9,126 nucleotides of DNA, from positions 1 to 9,126 of the forward strand of contig JAHLWJ010000172.1 in NCBI GenBank assembly GCA_019057975.1, read 5' to 3'. The notes beneath the pieces are model-generated. The model saw only the letters and a list, made by a program, of their open reading frames with translations, had not been told where the DNA came from and did not search any database. The DNA comes from Promethearchaeota archaeon. Its GTDB lineage: Archaea; Asgardarchaeota; Lokiarchaeia; Sigynarchaeales; SOKP01. Below, piece after piece: positions 6,662 through 9,126 of the stretch (the stretch's first letter is position 1; the number at the start of each line of letters is the position of its first letter). A program made the translations under genes and the position numbers.

Positions 6662-7273
6662 ATGATCTATATGGTTAAAATAATAAGTTTTGAAGGCGGT
6701 ATCGGTTCTGGAAAAACAAGCTTAACGAACTATTTTTCTCACCGATTAAAACTAAAAAAAATCTTGGAAAGTTATGAAATCAACCCTTTTTTAAAGGAAT
6801 TCTATGAAGGTGAATCAAGTATCAATTTAGAAACTGAAATCACATTTCTTTTAATTCATTTTTCTCAAATTAAAAAAACTATTAAAAATTGTAAAGACCC
6901 ATTTGTAATCGCCGATTTTTCTATTGAAAAGGATTTAGTCTTTGCAAAATTAAACTTAACAAATGAGGAGTTAATTATTTTTAAAAATGTGTATGATTAT
7001 ATAATTAAAAAAATTGAAACTCCATACCTAATACTTTATTTAAATCTATCTCTTGAAGTATTAAAACAGAGAAGATTCCAGAGGGGTCGTGATTATGAAA
7101 TGAATGCTGATTCAGAATATTTTAGGAATATTAATGAGAATATTTTCCAATTCTTTAGAACCGAAACAAAGTGTAAAATACATTTTTTTAATATTGATAA
7201 TTTAGAATTTAATCCAAATAATAAAGTTCTCAATCAAATAGAATCTAAGATAATAGAGGAAATTAAATTATGA
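6662..7273 (+). CDS. deoxynucleoside kinase, dGK/dAK-like
   Basis: A 203-residue P-loop kinase of the deoxynucleoside kinase family, which phosphorylates deoxynucleosides to monophosphates. Visible motifs are the Walker A loop EGGIGSGKTS (11-20), the substrate segment ESYEINPFLKEFY (36-48) with candidate base Glu36, the DRS-like strand VIADFSIEKDLVFAK (82-96), and the Arg-rich LID RRFQRGRDYE (137-146). VIADF-x2-x-K and E-x2-E-x-NPFL resemble Bacillus-type deoxyguanosine kinase more than thymidine kinase, so dG (or dA) is the likely substrate; specificity is inferred. Length is normal for the family. The start could be ATG 6662 or ATG 6671, which would begin MVKIISFEGG; the second fits the family better. 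It follows the previous gene by 19 bases and overlaps the lyase gene by four (ATGA). In this operon it could supply dGMP to PurZ. Confidence 0.82.
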   Translation: MIYMVKIISFEGGIGSGKTSLTNYFSHRLKLKKILESYEINPFLKEFYEGESSINLETEITFLLIHFSQIKKTIKNCKDPFVIADFSIEKDLVFAKLNLTNEELIIFKNVYDYIIKKIETPYLILYLNLSLEVLKQRRFQRGRDYEMNADSEYFRNINENIFQFFRTETKCKIHFFNIDNLEFNPNNKVLNQIESKIIEEIKL

Positions 7274-8667
7274 AGTATGATGAATTTTCTCCGACTGATT
7301 TTAGATATTCTATCTCTGATTTAAAGGAATATTTATCTGAAGAAATTTTTATAAAATATAAATTGAAAGTAGAAATTGCTCTTATTAAAGTATTGGCAAG
7401 TTATAGTTTATGTCCAAAAGAGATCGTAAAAGAAGTTGAAGATGTTCATAATCAAATAACTGCCAATGAAGTGTATAATGAAGAAAAAAAAGTACAACAT
7501 GAGCTTCGAGCTCTCGTTGAGGTGTTAAAAAATAAAATCTCTGATAAAGCAAAACCCTATATTCATCTAACAGCAACTTCATATGATATAATTAATATAG
7601 CGAATGTTATTAGATATAAGGAGGTATTTTTTAGTATAATATTGCGTGATATGATTGAATTTGAACAGATTTTAATAAATTTGGCCAAAAAAGAAAAAAA
7701 CACGCTTCAAATTGGAAGAACTCATGGTCAACACGCCGAACCAATAACTTTTGGTTTTTTTATTGCTCAATATATAGATAGGTGGGGCAATAGGATTCAA
7801 AAAACAAAAAAATCATTAGATTTTTTAACAGGAAAATTCAGTGGTTCAGTCGGTCTGTATAATGCTTTATCCTTGTTTTTAGAAAATCCTGAAGATTTTG
7901 AAAAAGATTTATTAAAACATTTTGGATTAAAACCAGCTAGAATATCTTCTCAGAATATATCACCCGAGCTAATGTTAGACCTTTTACACTCAATAATTTC
8001 AAGTTGGGGGGTTTTAGCGGATTATGCGAATGATATGAGACAATTACATCGAACAGAGATATGTGAAATAAGTGAAAATTTCGATCTAAATTACATAGGT
8101 TCCTCTACAATGCCACACAAACAAAATCCACTTAATTTTGAAAATATATTAAGTGCTTGGAAAAAGTTTATGCCTTATATTATTACATCTTATATGAGCC
8201 AAATTTCTGAACACCAAGGTGATCTAACAAACTCCCTCTCTTCAAGATATATTCCAGAATTGATAGTCATGTTTGAATCTTCGATTTTAAGAGCAATAAA
8301 AATCACAAAAAATATCAGAATTAATAGAAATAAAATGAAAGAGAACTTTATAGAAAGTTCTAATAAAATAATCACTGAGCCATTGCAGATTCTCCTTTCT
8401 CAAGTGGGTTATATTAATTCATTTAAAAAGATCCAAGATCTTATTAAAGAGTCTTTAAATACAAGCGTCCCCCTATTAGAAATTGTTAAGAATGATAAAG
8501 AACTTAAACCTTATATGAAAAAATTTAGTGAGAAGGGATTAAATATATTATTTCAACCTGAGAATTACATTGGTATTGCTAGTGATAAAACTGAGCAATT
8601 ATGTAATTTCTGGGAGGGAAAAATGATTTCATTTCTAGAAGAATTGGATCCATTTCTTATCAAATAA
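7270..8667 (+). CDS. purB: adenylosuccinate lyase (PurB family), probably acting on the PurZ product
   Basis: A 465-residue member of the fumarase/aspartase superfamily. PurB eliminates fumarate from succino-purine nucleotides; here the expected substrate is the PurZ product, giving dZMP, and it may also serve normal AMP synthesis. Seen motifs: FRYSISDL near the N-terminus (11-18), HLTATSYDIINIA (99-111), GRTHGQHAEPITFG (149-162) with general-acid His152, FSGSVG (190-195), and the signature loop IGSSTMPHKQNP (276-287) with catalytic Ser279. All key residues are present, so the enzyme should be active. RTHGQHA is typical of archaeal PurB. The HD pair common in the family is HEL here (77-79), a small deviation. 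The ATG overlaps the kinase stop as ATGA and has AGAGGAA about eight bases upstream, indicating coupled translation. A lyase beside a purZ is unusual, since phages normally borrow the host enzyme. It is the last gene of the operon. Confidence 0.9.
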   Translation: MKYDEFSPTDFRYSISDLKEYLSEEIFIKYKLKVEIALIKVLASYSLCPKEIVKEVEDVHNQITANEVYNEEKKVQHELRALVEVLKNKISDKAKPYIHLTATSYDIINIANVIRYKEVFFSIILRDMIEFEQILINLAKKEKNTLQIGRTHGQHAEPITFGFFIAQYIDRWGNRIQKTKKSLDFLTGKFSGSVGLYNALSLFLENPEDFEKDLLKHFGLKPARISSQNISPELMLDLLHSIISSWGVLADYANDMRQLHRTEICEISENFDLNYIGSSTMPHKQNPLNFENILSAWKKFMPYIITSYMSQISEHQGDLTNSLSSRYIPELIVMFESSILRAIKITKNIRINRNKMKENFIESSNKIITEPLQILLSQVGYINSFKKIQDLIKESLNTSVPLLEIVKNDKELKPYMKKFSEKGLNILFQPENYIGIASDKTEQLCNFWEGKMISFLEELDPFLIK

Positions 8668-8669
8668 CT

Positions 8670-8685
8670 TAGAAATCATTTTCTA
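8670..8685 (+). terminator. inverted repeat just after purB
   Basis: TAGAAA (8670-8675) and TTTCTA (8680-8685) form a perfect six-base stem with a four-base loop, two bases after the purB stop codon. No T run follows directly; the next is TTTTT at 8756-8760. It could mark the 3' end of the operon transcript, but the stem is weak. Confidence 0.22.
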
Positions 8686-8802
8686 TGGAGAATTGGAAAA
8701 AAAAGTTCAGCAACTAGAAATGGTAAAAAAAAGTTGTTTATGGTATTAAGAAATTGTTTTTGTGCCATCGAAAGGTTGTCTTATTAAATAGCAAAAAAAA
8801 AT

Positions 8803-8986
8803 TTATTTAACAACTGGTTTTAGTAGATTGACATAATGGTCTTTAATTGAATATTCGAGAATCTTCTTAGCGTTTGAGACTCGTGTTTGAGTTAGAACCG
8901 CCTTTTTTCCAAGTTGTTTAGCCAATATTCTATCCCCCAATTCGATGTTCTAAATAAATAGGATCGTATACTATGCCTGTTTTCAT
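8803..8986 (-). pseudogene. frame-broken small gene, about 60 residues
   Basis: On the reverse strand an ATG at 8986 starts MKTGIVYDPIYLEHRIGG and stops at once. Removing one base from the C5 run at 8934-8938 joins it to an open frame (DRILAKQLGKKAVLTQ onward, ending LLKPVVK at TAA 8803-8805) and yields a smooth 60-residue protein. The total span of 184 bases is one base more than a multiple of three, which fits a single insertion. The N-terminus vaguely recalls histone-deacetylase-like proteins (GIVYD-x-YLEH), but the rest does not, so I do not assign a family. Sequencing error in the homopolymer or true decay are equally possible. Confidence 0.35.
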
Positions 8987-9126
8987 TACTATCTCATCTC
9001 GAATATTTCAAAGAGTTATAATTACTTTTTAATTTAGGATTTAATAAATAAAGTATTTACTATTTTTTATTATGTTAATTGCTAAAAAAATATAAAGATT
9101 TAATAGAAAATTTTGAAAAAATATGG
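8987..9126. other. AT-rich end of window, nothing recognised
   Basis: No reading frame, RNA gene or clear repeat can be supported. It may contain the promoter of the broken reverse gene at 8986. Confidence 0.5.

Noticed and set aside
8803..8986. Histone deacetylase-like N-terminus (GIVYDPIYLEH)
   Set aside because: The match is about 14 residues and nothing after it fits the family.

Overview
The window is an AT-rich stretch, probably from an archaeon or an archaeal virus or mobile element. The pointers are ribosome-binding sites of the form AAAGGTGA, archaeal-type PurA/PurZ and PurB sequences, and the tail of an archaeal-style secretion ATPase. An Asgard-type low-GC archaeon would fit, but the sequence alone does not settle the lineage or whether this is chromosome, provirus or plasmid.

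Bases 1-2857 are sparse. They hold AT-rich repeats (about 42-204), a small lysine-rich protein gene (655-858), several short reverse-strand reading frames that look like gene remnants, the 5'-truncated tail of a secretion ATPase (1155-1748) and a 141-residue unknown gene (2050-2475). The divergent spacer 2476-2857 carries spaced copies of CTAxATAxTCACTT, a TATA-like box and a small hairpin with a T run.

Bases 2858-8667 form one compact forward operon of five genes with junctions of +25, -8, +19 and -4 bases. In order they are: a DEDD exonuclease fused to a DUF429 domain; an adenylosuccinate-synthetase homologue whose catalytic Asp is replaced by Ser, the hallmark of PurZ; a dUTPase/dCTP-deaminase-fold protein with two membrane helices and no deaminase Glu; a deoxynucleoside kinase of the bacterial dGK/dAK type; and an adenylosuccinate lyase.

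The proposed pathway is: kinase makes dGMP, PurZ joins dGMP to aspartate, and PurB releases fumarate to leave 2-amino-dAMP (dZMP), the precursor of 2-aminoadenine (Z) DNA. The synthetase keeps a probable guanine-binding Asp, so it may use GTP as the PurZ0 variant does rather than ATP. Unlike typical phage Z clusters it carries its own lyase and kinase, and shows no DatZ, MazZ or DpoZ polymerase. The membrane-anchored dUTPase-fold protein is the most novel part and could be a dNTP pyrophosphatase or sensor. Its best start is a non-standard ATA codon behind a strong ribosome-binding site, which lengthens the protein by 45 residues over the first ordinary start.

Bases 8668-9126 contain no intact gene, only a small inverted repeat and a reverse-strand frame interrupted by a one-base shift at a C5 run.
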